A stretch of 64,000 bases of DNA, from positions 124,001-188,000 of the forward strand of contig CAWBJY010000012.1 in the NCBI GenBank assembly GCA_963789215.1, given 5' to 3'. The translations under genes were made by a program, and so were the position numbers. The notes under the pieces were generated by a model, which did no database searches, was not told the origin of the DNA, and worked only from the letters and a program-made list of their open reading frames with translations. Within the stretch, counting starts at the first letter, position 1. Each line of letters starts with the position of its first letter. Origin of the DNA: Phormidesmis sp963789215 (lineage in GTDB: Bacteria; Cyanobacteriota; Cyanobacteriia; Phormidesmidales; Phormidesmidaceae). Positions 17,102 through 26,218 of this stretch are shown here, piece by piece.

Positions 17102-18195
17102 AGATCGCTCGAAGCGCGAATCTTATCAGCATTAATCTGAAATTCAATCATGACGTTACGCTTTCTTTTTCCGGGCAGCTCGCGGGCGTTAATCAAAAAT
17201 TGGCTCTCTTTGAGTTCGTTAACAGTTCGCCAGAAAATTTGACCGTTGCGCGATGAATTGCTGCCTAAAAGATCGAGATTCTTGTACAAATGACGCTTAG
17301 AAATATTTAGATACTGCCCATCCTTTGGAGAATCCCACTTCAAACGGCTGGCAAGATACACCAAGAGCCGCATCCCATAGTCATGCTTGGTGCTCTTACC
17401 AACCTGCTGCTGCATATCAATGTTGCCAAAGAGCACATAGTCGCTATCAGCACGATCTGGGTTTTGAAAAAACTCTAAGTTAACCCTATACCTATCAGCC
17501 GCACCATAGCTGTAGTCAGCGGCTTTTTCAGTATCAAAATCACGCTGTACATCATCAGCCCAAAACTTTTGAATTCTTAAGACATTTTTGATAGTAACTT
17601 CTGCTTCTACCTTATCGCCCTTTCGAGTTTCCACAGCGTAGACCAGTTCAGTTCTATGGAGAGCCATCAGATCGCAGTGCAGATGAGATCTAGCCTCTGC
17701 GTGGAATCCGCCGTCCTTTGTCCGCTGATACCCCATGACCTCTAACAGATCGTTAGAGCGAAACTCTACAACGGAACCCGTTCTCTCTGCCGATGCGGCT
17801 TTATAGAGATAGAGCACAAGCTGAACCTGACGCGGATTTAAAAACGTCAGCAGAGCAACCGTAAGCCGACGAAGCCTGAGATCCTCTATCTGCTCTAGAC
17901 CCTTAATGCCTCGATTCAAGCAGGCTTCTAAATCTAAGACATCGTACTCTTGCTTTAGCTCCTGCCACTCTTCTCCAGAAAGATTATCTAAAGGAATGCG
18001 ACGCGTTAGGGCAACTTCACTAGCCTCCGAAGCATCGGCTTCAACGCGCATTTCAAAATAGTAGCCCCCTGCATCAGAGCGCAAAATAGGCAGCTTAACG
18101 TCGGGGTTACGGAGCGAGGCACTAGCGCGAGGAAGAATCCGAACAAACTCTCCGTCAACCTCAAACATGTCTATCTGAGAAGGCTCGTCATTCAT
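17098..18195 (-). CDS. Probable plasmid replication initiator (Rep)
   Basis: A 365-residue protein that I do not match to a named Rep family by motif. It has mixed charged sequence, a helical hydrophobic block (LRRLTVALLTFLNPRQVQLV, ~residues 118-137) and basic patches compatible with winged-helix DNA binding. C-terminal segments are KHDYGMRLLVYLASRL and YLNISKRHLYKNLDLLG. The decisive argument is context: 80 bp upstream of its start begins an array of 19 iterons, the standard arrangement of Rep and origin in iteron plasmids, with a primase-like gene on the other side. It is convergent with the HAD gene. Function is inferred from position. Confidence 0.65.
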   Translation of the reverse strand: MNDEPSQIDMFEVDGEFVRILPRASASLRNPDVKLPILRSDAGGYYFEMRVEADASEASEVALTRRIPLDNLSGEEWQELKQEYDVLDLEACLNRGIKGLEQIEDLRLRRLTVALLTFLNPRQVQLVLYLYKAASAERTGSVVEFRSNDLLEVMGYQRTKDGGFHAEARSHLHCDLMALHRTELVYAVETRKGDKVEAEVTIKNVLRIQKFWADDVQRDFDTEKAADYSYGAADRYRVNLEFFQNPDRADSDYVLFGNIDMQQQVGKSTKHDYGMRLLVYLASRLKWDSPKDGQYLNISKRHLYKNLDLLGSNSSRNGQIFWRTVNELKESQFLINARELPGKRKRNVMIEFQINADKIRASSDL

Positions 18196-18273
18196 AGCGA
18201 GATGGTTGACTTATCTAAATATATAAACTGCTGAGTAGACTCAATATAGAGGAGTTCTTACGAAAATAGAACA

Positions 18274-18842
18274 CCTATCGTTTTCGCGTACGTTTTTGAA
18301 CTATTCACCTATCGGTTTGGCGTACGTTTTTGAGTCATTCACCTATCGGTTTCGCGTACGTTTTTGCCTATCGTTTTCGCGTATTTCTAATCAGCCGCCT
18401 ATCGGTTTGGCGTACGTTTTTGCCTATCGTTTTCGCGTATTTCTAATCAGCCGCCTATCGGTTTGGCGTACGTTTTTGCCTATCGTTTTCGCGTATTTCT
18501 AATCAGCCGCCTATCGGTTTGGCGTATGTTTTTGCCTATCGTTTTCGCGTATAAAACTATCGCTCAAAATTAGTACTTCTCCCAAATAGCAATCTTATAG
18601 CGAAGTCGCCTATCGGTTTGGCGTACGTTTTTGCCTATCGTTTTCGCGTATTTTTAATCAGCCGCCTATCGGTTTGGCGTATGTTTTTGCCTATCGTTTT
18701 GGCGTATTTTTAATCAGCCGCCTATCGGTTTGGCGTATGTTTTTGCCTATCGTTTTCGCGTATTTTTAATCAGCCGCCTATCGGTTTGGCGTATGTTTTT
18801 GCCTATCGTTTTCGCGTATTTCTGGCCTATCGGTTTGGCGTA
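18274..18842. repeat. Iteron array, candidate plasmid replication origin (19 copies)
   Basis: Nineteen direct copies of a 17-bp core CCTATCG(G/T)TTT(G/C)GCGTA. They begin at 18274, 18308, 18342, 18367, 18398, 18423, 18454, 18479, 18510, 18535, 18609, 18634, 18665, 18690, 18721, 18746, 18777, 18802 and 18826. Two subtypes alternate: a G form (CGGTTTGGCGTA, usually followed by CGTTTTTG or TGTTTTTG) and a T form (CGTTTTCGCGTA, followed by TTTCTAATCAGCCG). Spacing alternates 25 and 31 bp, giving a 56-bp double unit. A 57-bp iteron-free gap (18552-18608) divides the array into ten and nine copies. The array is adjacent to rep and typical of Rep-binding iterons. Confidence 0.92.
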
Positions 18843-19240
18843 TCGAGGTTTTCAACCGCTTGAAGCGTATGCATTCTGGTGATAGTGTCTCTATGGCAAA
18901 ACAAACACGCTTGCTGCCAAATTTTTATAAGCGTGAGGATTTCCTGATTCAGAACAATGATACAAACCCACTCAAGTTATCTAGCTAGCTCAATGGCCTA
19001 AATTAAAAGCCCCAACTGTGTAAAACAGCTAGGGCTTGGTTCTTCTAATTCGGTCTTTGTGCCTAGAAACTCCAAATCAGCCTGCAAGCAATGAACTGGC
19101 GTTCCTAGATAGCCTCAAGGACCTCAATCTTTGAGCCGTACTGATCTTAGCAGTACGACAAGTTCTGTGGCAACTTAGTTTGCTGCAAATAACTTGCTGC
19201 AATTTTTCACGGCTCTATCATCCCTACCCGATAGAGACAG
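18843..19240. other. Region between the iterons and the primase gene
   Basis: About 400 bp without a gene. It contains a hairpin at 19007-19036 (AAGCCC/GGGCTT outer stem with an ACTGT/ACAG inner stem), not followed by a good T-run. It may belong to the origin or to the primase leader. Several Leu-codon-poor AT stretches are unremarkable. Confidence 0.4.
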
Positions 19241-21196
19241 ATGTCCTCACTAACCATGCTAGAGCAAGGCGCGACTGCGCAGCCTGCAGCTGTACTACCT
19301 GAAACTACTCAGTCAACAGCTGTGCCAGCAGATTCTTTACCAGCAGACCCTTTACCAGCAGATCTCGACGGTCAAAGGCTTTGCGAGATCTTTGGTCGCT
19401 ACTTGTACTGCTCTATTTATGCCGATGCGCCGCAGAGTGCAGCAGAGAAGCCGCAGTGGCACACGCAGCGACGCTACAGGCTAAAAAACCGAGTTCTTTA
19501 TAGAGACTGGCAAGACGCTGAAAAACTTGTTGGGGTTAGGCCCGGTCACACTATCGCCTATGCATTACTCGATATTGATATCAACAGTCCTTACCACCCA
19601 AAACAAGATGCGGATGCGATCGCCCATATAGAAGCGGCCCTTGAAACCATCGGCATTACCCGAACAATCCGCATCCGCAGCAGCTGGAGCGAAGGAATAC
19701 ATCTTTATCTACCGCTGCTTGAGCCCGTCAAAACGTTCGACTTAGCCGTGGCGCTAAAAAACTGCTTAGTCCCTCAGGGCTTCAAGCTAAAGCAGGGGCA
19801 TTTAGAGTGCTTTCCTAATGTCAAAGCCTACGGCAATATCATCAAAACCGAGTATCTGGCCCATCGCCTGCCGCTGCAGCCAGCGAGTGGGTCTTGCCTG
19901 CTAGATGAAGCCTTTTGCCCAGAGAGCAGTAAGCTAAGCGACTTTCTAAACCGGTGGGACATTGCCGCCGCAGGCCAAGATATTCAGACCTTACAGCAGG
20001 CGCTACCGCTCGCCCGCAAGAATCGATTTAAAAAAGTACGCAACCGCCTCAACAAAATAGAAAGCTGGAAGCAGGATCTAGAAACAATTTTGGCAGAAGG
20101 CTGGAGCGGGCATAGCCAGACCAATCAGCTATTGAAAGAGTTTGGCTGCTATGGCCATGTCTTTTCAGGTCACTCAGGTGAGGCGCTGGTGGACTTTATC
20201 TATCAGCAGGCTATTTCTAGCCCTGGGTACGAGAAGTGGTGTCGGCATCAACGCGAAATTAGGATGCGATCGCGCGTTTGGGCTACTGCCATAGAAAAAT
20301 ACTACTGGCCGCTAGGCTCCTACGGTAAAACTCGCCAGACTGAAGCAGACGGGACTGCAGCGTTCAACGACTTACGCGCTAAGAGCGCCCAGGAAAGCAT
20401 TAGGGCCGCGATTCAACGGCTTGAACTGACTGAAGCGTTGCCGCAAAAAATAACTGCCAGAGCAGAAGCTATCAGAAAGACCCAGGCATCTCTAGGTTCA
20501 GCTTCCAGCAGCCTGGAAACGCTTTACAAAGCTGAAAACAAAAAGCTCTGGCATCCCGACTTTTACATTCAAGAGCCAGGGGAACTGCCCGTAATCCCTT
20601 CAGTTCTCGATGTTTCAGGCGATCGAGAGGTAGATAGCCCACCAACGGGAGAACAGCTAGAACCTTCTGAATATAGGGAATTACGGACTGAAGAAGAAAT
20701 AATGAAGTGTGAGAGCTATGAAAATGACGCATCTGCTCTTTCTAAAACGAAGTTTAATTCTGCTCCGGGGGTTCGGGGGGATTTCTTAGATTTTCCACAG
20801 CCTAGAATAGAGGGGAGCAAACTAAGCGCACCAACGGTCAAGGTCAATAAAGCAGTAACCTCAAAATTGGGAGAGGGAGAAACCCCAGCATTAAAAAAAT
20901 CTTTTAAGAAGCCTAACCTTAGAAAAGCAAATCTTGGCCCTTCTATTGTCACTTCTAAAGAAACTGTCAATGGCTTTAGGAACAATGGCCTTCCGCAGAT
21001 CGTCGCTGATACTATCACAGCTACTCAGTCTGTTGTTCAAAGGCTAGATTGGTCTGTTGAGCAAGTTCGAGCCTTCATTTCAAAAAGATTTGAGGGACGA
21101 CGACGAGCGCAGTTATCAGATGATGAAGCGCTAACGCTCTTATATTACTTACAGGTTCAATATCTTGAAATTAGAAAGGTAGCTGGGGCTAAATGA
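19241..21196 (+). CDS. Archaeo-eukaryotic-type primase-like plasmid replication protein
   Basis: A 651-residue protein. Residues ~35-220 contain the three motifs of the archaeo-eukaryotic primase fold: catalytic acidic pair in YALLDIDINSPYHP (~115), the SxGxH-like SWSEGIHLYLPL (~150) and a later LECFPNVKAYGN block (~190). Residues ~250-380 look helical, with a possible HTH or PriCT-like part (SGHSQTNQLLKEFGCYGHV). The C-terminal third is charged and low-complexity, ending in a basic ARRRAQLS-like helical domain. Such proteins prime replication in plasmids. Start ATG 19241; the N-terminus has short LPADPLPADL repeats. Together with rep and iterons it forms the replication module. Confidence 0.75.
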   Translation: MSSLTMLEQGATAQPAAVLPETTQSTAVPADSLPADPLPADLDGQRLCEIFGRYLYCSIYADAPQSAAEKPQWHTQRRYRLKNRVLYRDWQDAEKLVGVRPGHTIAYALLDIDINSPYHPKQDADAIAHIEAALETIGITRTIRIRSSWSEGIHLYLPLLEPVKTFDLAVALKNCLVPQGFKLKQGHLECFPNVKAYGNIIKTEYLAHRLPLQPASGSCLLDEAFCPESSKLSDFLNRWDIAAAGQDIQTLQQALPLARKNRFKKVRNRLNKIESWKQDLETILAEGWSGHSQTNQLLKEFGCYGHVFSGHSGEALVDFIYQQAISSPGYEKWCRHQREIRMRSRVWATAIEKYYWPLGSYGKTRQTEADGTAAFNDLRAKSAQESIRAAIQRLELTEALPQKITARAEAIRKTQASLGSASSSLETLYKAENKKLWHPDFYIQEPGELPVIPSVLDVSGDREVDSPPTGEQLEPSEYRELRTEEEIMKCESYENDASALSKTKFNSAPGVRGDFLDFPQPRIEGSKLSAPTVKVNKAVTSKLGEGETPALKKSFKKPNLRKANLGPSIVTSKETVNGFRNNGLPQIVADTITATQSVVQRLDWSVEQVRAFISKRFEGRRRAQLSDDEALTLLYYLQVQYLEIRKVAGAK

Positions 21197-21218
21197 ACCC
21201 TTCTACCTACGGGTAGCT

Positions 21219-21260
21219 ATTCGTGTTACTGTTTCAGGATTAGTAAAAAGTAACACGAAT
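21219..21260. promoter_or_regulatory. Perfect 12-bp inverted repeat, candidate operator or stem-loop
   Basis: ATTCGTGTTACT (21219-21230) and its exact reverse complement AGTAACACGAAT (21249-21260) are separated by 18 bp. They sit directly between the primase stop and the start of the 117-residue gene, ending six bases before its ATG. It has no T-run, so a protein-binding operator or translational hairpin is likelier than a terminator. Confidence 0.7.
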
Positions 21261-21266
21261 AAAGTA

Positions 21267-21620
21267 ATGGATGCTCGCGGCCGCGTAAAGACAGAGCTAG
21301 AAAAATTACAGGAGCAGCTAGCTGAGCTTAAGGCACGGGGGCCTTTTCTTAGTGGAGTTAGAGTTGAGCGAACGCCCGCGGGTGGCACTGCATCTCAGAA
21401 TGCTCAGAGCGAATGCAAGTATGCCAGGCTCAGAGCAGGCAAGGGGAAACTATTAGATAATGGAAAAAAGTCGAAGTACATCCCCGTTCGCGAAATCGAT
21501 AAGTATCAGGCGATGTGCTATCGAGGTAAATCTATTAAACAAATAGAGAGAAAGATTGAAAAGCGCCAGCAGACATTAAAACGACTCAATGCGATCGCAG
21601 CAGAACTAGGTCTTTCCTAA
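21267..21620 (+). CDS. Small basic coiled-coil protein, unknown function
   Basis: A 117-residue protein with N-terminal (RVKTELEKLQEQLAELKARG) and C-terminal (KSIKQIERKIEKRQQTLKRL) coiled coils around a basic middle (GKGKLLDNGKKSKYIPVREIDKY). The composition is genuine but I recognise no family. It lies 70 bp after the primase and just behind a perfect inverted repeat, so it may be a plasmid copy-control or accessory DNA-binding protein; this is inference from position. Confidence 0.55.
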   Translation: MDARGRVKTELEKLQEQLAELKARGPFLSGVRVERTPAGGTASQNAQSECKYARLRAGKGKLLDNGKKSKYIPVREIDKYQAMCYRGKSIKQIERKIEKRQQTLKRLNAIAAELGLS

Positions 21621-22160
21621 AATTTCTATCTTTCTTAGAGCTTCTAGTATCTGACTTAGAGCTTCTAGTATCTGAACGATTAGCTCTCTCTAATCGCTTT
21701 GCAACTAAACGTTCATTTTGACGTCTATAAGCATACGGTAAGTGTGCAGCATATTACATTCTGAGATTATGCTATGGTGCAAAATAGGTGCTGCATGTTT
21801 CTCTTTGATACTGATATAAGCTTGCTTTACAAGGTTGTCTTAGGGAACTATCTCGATAGCTAAACGTTCAGATTAACTAGGCTTTTTAGCTGAGTAATAC
21901 AGCTCATGTGTAGCTGCTTTATTTTTGTTAGTTGAGCCTGTTGGCGTATTCTTTCAGGCTCTTTCTAAACTCTTTATGTTTATTGCCTCGTCTAGTTTCT
22001 ATTCTTGGTAGTTTAAGACGTATGGTAGTTTGAAACATGGCTCACCTAAATAAGGTTCTCAGCACTTCGTTAAATCGAAAAGCAATGCTCTTGTGAATTT
22101 AATGCTGTTGAAAATTTAGTGTTTTTGTAAGCTTCCGTTCCTGACTAATCTATTCTTATA
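21621..22160. other. AT-rich intergenic region before the A-PCP-TE gene
   Basis: 540 bp with no convincing gene. A 21-bp unit (CTTAGAGCTTCTAGTATCTGA) is tandemly duplicated at 21634-21675. The rest is AT-rich and presumably holds the promoter of the synthetase gene. Nothing else recognised. Confidence 0.5.
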
Positions 22161-24887
22161 ATGCTTAATACGCTCCCTGTTGAAGAAAAGAAAGCTAGCT
22201 TCGCAGCAAAGACATTCATTTCTGTTCTTCATATGTTTGAAGAACAAGTGAGGCAGTCGCCAGATGCTATAGCGCTCGTTAGCACAGTTAGAACACTTAC
22301 CTATCAGCAGCTCAATCATGAGGCTAATCAGCTTGCCCGCTACTTACAGAATCAAGGCGTAGGGCCAGAGCAGTTAGTGGCCGTTCAGCTGGCGCGATCG
22401 CCCTACGCCATCATTGCCTTTCTAAGTGTGCTCAAGTTAGGAGCCGCCTACGTACCTATTGACCCCGATTATCCAGCCGAGCGGTGCGATTATATTCTTC
22501 AAGACTCACAGGCAGCCGCTTTATTAACTGAATCAAGCTACATAAATCATATTGCAGATGCAAACTACAGCGGCATTTGCATTCAGCTAGATATTCAGTG
22601 GAACGCGATCGCACATAGCAGCGGCAGCAACCTAAACATCACGGTTCGACCAGAAGATCTCGCCTATATTATTTACACCTCTGGCACCACTGGCCAGCCC
22701 AAAGGCGTTGCAATTCCTCACCGAGGGCTAGCCAACCACGCAATCACAATGGCCACAGCCTTCGAACTCACACCCGCCGATCGGGTTTTACAGTTCTCTA
22801 GCCTCAGCTTCGACATCATTGTAGAAGAGCTATACCCCACAATTATTAGCGGTGCGGCGCTAATTTTGCGAACAGATGCGATCGCTACTTCGCTAACCGA
22901 CTTTTATCAGTTTCTAGACGACCAGAAGATTACGGTACTCAATTTACCAACAGCCTTTTGGCACGAGCTGGTGAGCGGCCTATCTCGACAAGCGGGTTCT
23001 TCCAAGTACAGTTTACTAAAGTCATGCGTTCGTCTTGTTGTTGTCGGCGGTGAAAAAGCATCTCGCTTAGCCTATGCCCAGTGGTGTGGCTTAGTGGGTC
23101 AATCTATCCGCTGGATTAACGCCTACGGCCCTACCGAAGCAACCGTCAGCGCCACCCTATACGATCCAATTGCTGAAAACTATGAATTTGGCAAAGAGCT
23201 ACCCATCGGACGACCCATCGATAACGTTACTACTTATGTCTTAAACGAAGCACTAGAACAAGTAAAGCCTGGAAACCAAGGAGAGCTTTTCATTGGTGGT
23301 CTTGGTCTGGCAAGAGGATATCTTAATCGACCGATTAAAACAGCCGCCGCCTTTATTCAAAATCCTTTTGAAGCAGACTCTCGGCTTTACAAAACGGGTG
23401 ATATTGTTCGCCAGCTAGCCGATGGCAATTTAGAATATGTCGATCGAGCTGACTTTCAGGTTAAAGTTCGCGGCTTTCGCATCGAGCTAAGCGGAATTGC
23501 CAGCTGCCTGGAAAAGCATCCGCTGGTTCAACAACAGATTGTTGTAGTTAGAAAAGATAATCCTGGCACCAAGCAGATAGTTGCCTACGTCGTTGCCAAA
23601 AGCCCTCAGCTAACCGGAAAAATTCTCAAAGAATATCTCAAAGAAAAACTGCCAATTTACATGGTGCCTTCTGCGTTTGTATTGCTAGATCATCTGCCAA
23701 CGAATACTCACGGCAAGATTGATAGAAACGCGTTGCCGGCCCCACAGGTTCAAAGAAATGGATATGCAGCGCCAAAAACAGATATCGAACAAACGTTGAT
23801 AAACCTGTGGAAAACAGTTCTATCGATAAAGTATGTTAGTGCGCAAGATAACTTCTTCGAGCTAGGCGGAAACTCTTTGAAGGCAGTCCATCTTTTCTCT
23901 TTAATTGAAGATAAGCTTAACCAAAAAATTCCGCTGGCAGCGCTGCTCCAAGCTCCAACGCCAGCGCGTTTAGCAGCCCTAATAGACCAACCGCACGAGC
24001 CAAGCCAGCCTATTGACTCAGAAAATTTAGTTTTAGCTCATCCCAACCCTAATGCTAAAACCGCCTCGCTGTGGGATTCACTCGTTCCGCTTCAGCCTGA
24101 GGGGACAAAGCCGCCGCTATTTTTCCTCCATGCCGTTGGCCCCAGCATCCTAAACTATCAGAACCTCCTACCTTATCTAGATAGCAACCAGCCGGTATAC
24201 GCACTGCAGGCAAAAGGATTAGATGAAACCCAACCGTTGCTAGATCGCATGGATAAAATGGCAGCTCAGTATATCCAAGATATTAAAGCTGTTCAACCTC
24301 ATGGCCCCTACTATTTGGCAGGTCATTCTTTTGGCGGCATTATGGCTTTCGAAATGGCTCAGCAGCTTCAGCAGCAGGGCGAGAGCGTTGGACTATTAGG
24401 CTTGTTTGATGCAGCCACGCCGGCTCTTAGCTACTGTCAAACCCCACCTATTGTCTATCAACTGTATATTCACGCGCTCAACTTGATTGAAGCACCTGGC
24501 CTAGGTCAAAAATGGCGATATCTCTCGGAGCGAGCTATCCCTTTGCTTAAAAAAATCTTTAGCCGTTCAAAGAGCACCCCTGTACAACCACTGCCCGAAA
24601 TCTATCAGCGGATTGACCAGATCGATCGCGCAGCTCTTAGGCGCTATTCGCCGCAGCCTTATTCTGGTGTAATAACGCTATTTAGAGCTAGAGAGAAAGA
24701 TCCAAAGCAATTCTACGATGCTCACTTAGGCTGGAAATATCTAGCTGAAGGCAGTCTGAACATTCACGATGTACCGGGGCATCATCTGAGTTTGATGCAA
24801 GAGCCAAATGTCGCTGCGCTTGCAACCACTTTGCAACACGAATTAAACAGCGCATACGCAAAAGAGGTGCTCGACACTTCAGCGTAA
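22161..24887 (+). CDS. Single-module NRPS-like synthetase, A-PCP-TE (no condensation domain)
   Basis: A 908-residue enzyme. Adenylation domain ~25-520: YTSGTTGQPKG (~176), NAYGPTEAT (~319), YKTGD, RGFRIEL, and the A10 lysine in THGKIDRNALP. Carrier ~540-610 with FELGGNSLKAV (Ser ~573). Thioesterase ~640-900 with GHSFGG (nucleophile Ser ~723). Asp of the substrate pocket is kept (SFDIIVEELYP), so it should activate an alpha-amino acid. My hand-read specificity code is DIENVGAVSK. Without a C domain the TE must release, cyclise or transfer a single activated unit, or act in trans. Its A domain is of the same subtype as the two in the large synthetase 30 kb away. A VOC protein follows. Confidence 0.92.
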   Translation: MLNTLPVEEKKASFAAKTFISVLHMFEEQVRQSPDAIALVSTVRTLTYQQLNHEANQLARYLQNQGVGPEQLVAVQLARSPYAIIAFLSVLKLGAAYVPIDPDYPAERCDYILQDSQAAALLTESSYINHIADANYSGICIQLDIQWNAIAHSSGSNLNITVRPEDLAYIIYTSGTTGQPKGVAIPHRGLANHAITMATAFELTPADRVLQFSSLSFDIIVEELYPTIISGAALILRTDAIATSLTDFYQFLDDQKITVLNLPTAFWHELVSGLSRQAGSSKYSLLKSCVRLVVVGGEKASRLAYAQWCGLVGQSIRWINAYGPTEATVSATLYDPIAENYEFGKELPIGRPIDNVTTYVLNEALEQVKPGNQGELFIGGLGLARGYLNRPIKTAAAFIQNPFEADSRLYKTGDIVRQLADGNLEYVDRADFQVKVRGFRIELSGIASCLEKHPLVQQQIVVVRKDNPGTKQIVAYVVAKSPQLTGKILKEYLKEKLPIYMVPSAFVLLDHLPTNTHGKIDRNALPAPQVQRNGYAAPKTDIEQTLINLWKTVLSIKYVSAQDNFFELGGNSLKAVHLFSLIEDKLNQKIPLAALLQAPTPARLAALIDQPHEPSQPIDSENLVLAHPNPNAKTASLWDSLVPLQPEGTKPPLFFLHAVGPSILNYQNLLPYLDSNQPVYALQAKGLDETQPLLDRMDKMAAQYIQDIKAVQPHGPYYLAGHSFGGIMAFEMAQQLQQQGESVGLLGLFDAATPALSYCQTPPIVYQLYIHALNLIEAPGLGQKWRYLSERAIPLLKKIFSRSKSTPVQPLPEIYQRIDQIDRAALRRYSPQPYSGVITLFRAREKDPKQFYDAHLGWKYLAEGSLNIHDVPGHHLSLMQEPNVAALATTLQHELNSAYAKEVLDTSA

Positions 24888-24991
24888 ATAAACCGGTTAT
24901 TCTACCGAATCGGCTATCTCTCAGCTTCAGGCCGTGGGTTCTCTGCTATAGATTAGCTGTAGATTAGCTATGTACGCTGAGGAGGTTTAGG

Positions 24992-25405
24992 ATGCGATCG
25001 CGCTTTCATCTGGCTTATCACGTCACAGATTTAGCAGCGGCCAGACAGTTTTACGGTGAACTGCTAGGCTGCAAAGAAGGGCGCAGCACTCAAACCTGGG
25101 TCGATTTTGATTTCTTTGGACACCAGATATCGCTTCATCTAGGCAAGCCTGTAGCAACCGAAAATACAGGTATTGTATGCGAGCAATTAGTACCCATACC
25201 GCATCTGGGTGTGCTGCTAGATATGGAAACATGGCTAGCACTTTCAGAAAAGCTCGCAGATACCGCCATTGATTTTGTGATTGAACCCCACATTCGCTAT
25301 GTCGGAGAGCCAGGAGAACAAGGAACTATGTTTTTTCGCGATCCTTCAGGCAATCCAATTGAGATCAAAGGATTTGCTGATTTTGCAGGCATCTATGCAT
25401 CATGA
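24992..25405 (+). CDS. VOC-family (glyoxalase/dioxygenase-like) protein
   Basis: A 137-residue metal-binding vicinal-oxygen-chelate fold protein: FHLAYHVTDLAAARQFYGELLGC at the start, DFDFFGHQISLHL, HLGVLLD, and FFRDPSGNPIEIKGF at the end, with the paired beta-alpha-beta-beta-beta modules and likely His/Glu ligands. The very strong GAGGAGG sequence 10-16 bases before ATG supports the start. Located 100 bp behind the A-PCP-TE gene on the same strand, so it may act on or protect against that product, but VOC proteins are diverse and no substrate is implied. Confidence 0.85.
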   Translation: MRSRFHLAYHVTDLAAARQFYGELLGCKEGRSTQTWVDFDFFGHQISLHLGKPVATENTGIVCEQLVPIPHLGVLLDMETWLALSEKLADTAIDFVIEPHIRYVGEPGEQGTMFFRDPSGNPIEIKGFADFAGIYAS

Positions 25406-25546
25406 GACACTTGATTCCATTCGTGGCGCAGTTGAGCGACCCTGAAACAGCAGAATGACTGATCGCTCTAAGAGCAGCGCTTCTGGGCTATGAGGCAGTG
25501 GCGTTGGCAGAGATGCAGCCCGCAATATAGCCCGCAATCCATGCAC

Positions 25547-26218
25547 CTAGTTCTCTTCGTCGCGGGTGCCTACCCAAACTTCCTGAGTCTGATAAAAACT
25601 GCCGCGTTGCTCCATCGGAAAACTGCCAAGCAGTGCCGCAATCCACACTTCTATCAGCGGCATCTTTAACTGTTGCTGAAGATCGACTAGTCGCTGCGAG
25701 GACTGCATCTGAGCTGAAGCCAACGCCTTCACCCAATCCGAGACGTTTTCAGCATGGGAGACCGCCAGCGCCTGCTTCTTCAAGTCCGTATCCTCTAGCG
25801 CGTCAATCATATTCAAAACAGATGTTTTCTCAACGTCACCTGCGATGGAATCCTCACCCGTTTCGTCTTCGTCCAGGCGATCGCCACTCGTATGATACGA
25901 GCGCTGTACTAAATCAGAAAAATCTAGCTCTTGCGTCTGACGGGTTAGCCCTTGCAGCCAGTCACCGTCCATGACTGGCCCCTCTGCGTTATGTGCATCC
26001 TGCCAGTCCTCCCAAAGAATATTAGACTTGGCTTCGCACAGTCCTGCTAACCGCATTAAGATATCGCCTGCGACTCTAAGGTGATCGCGCTGCGATAGCC
26101 CAGCTAGTTCATCTTCAAACCGCGACCATAGACCAATCACATCGGCATTTTCTGGCACTTCAGCAGCAGCGTCTAAAGCAAACTCCAAATTCAGCTCTAG
26201 CTGGCGAACGCTATCCAT
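25547..26218 (-). CDS. Unknown acidic protein, translationally coupled to the upstream Cys-rich gene
   Basis: A 223-residue acidic, largely helical protein; no motif recognised. Segments such as LWSRFEDELAGLSQRDHLRVAGDILMRLAGLCEAK and AENVSDWVKALASAQMQ look like folded alpha-helical sequence. The ATG overlaps the last eight bases of the preceding gene (26211-26783) and has GAGG seven bases upstream, so the two are coupled. It lies between the VOC gene (convergent) and the recombinase remnant, inside the plasmid backbone. Confidence 0.6.
   Translation of the reverse strand: MDSVRQLELNLEFALDAAAEVPENADVIGLWSRFEDELAGLSQRDHLRVAGDILMRLAGLCEAKSNILWEDWQDAHNAEGPVMDGDWLQGLTRQTQELDFSDLVQRSYHTSGDRLDEDETGEDSIAGDVEKTSVLNMIDALEDTDLKKQALAVSHAENVSDWVKALASAQMQSSQRLVDLQQQLKMPLIEVWIAALLGSFPMEQRGSFYQTQEVWVGTRDEEN

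Noticed and set aside
18296..18502. 68-codon open frame on the plus strand within the iterons
   Set aside because: It is only a translation of the iteron repeats, with repetitive non-protein-like sequence.
18274..18842. Repeat array as a CRISPR
   Set aside because: Spacers are not unique; the sequences between cores are themselves repeated, spacing alternates 25/31 bp, repeats are only 17 bp and no cas gene is near. Iterons fit better.
24888..24991. Possible short RNA between the A-PCP-TE and VOC genes
   Set aside because: Short AT-rich spacer with no stable hairpin and T-run.
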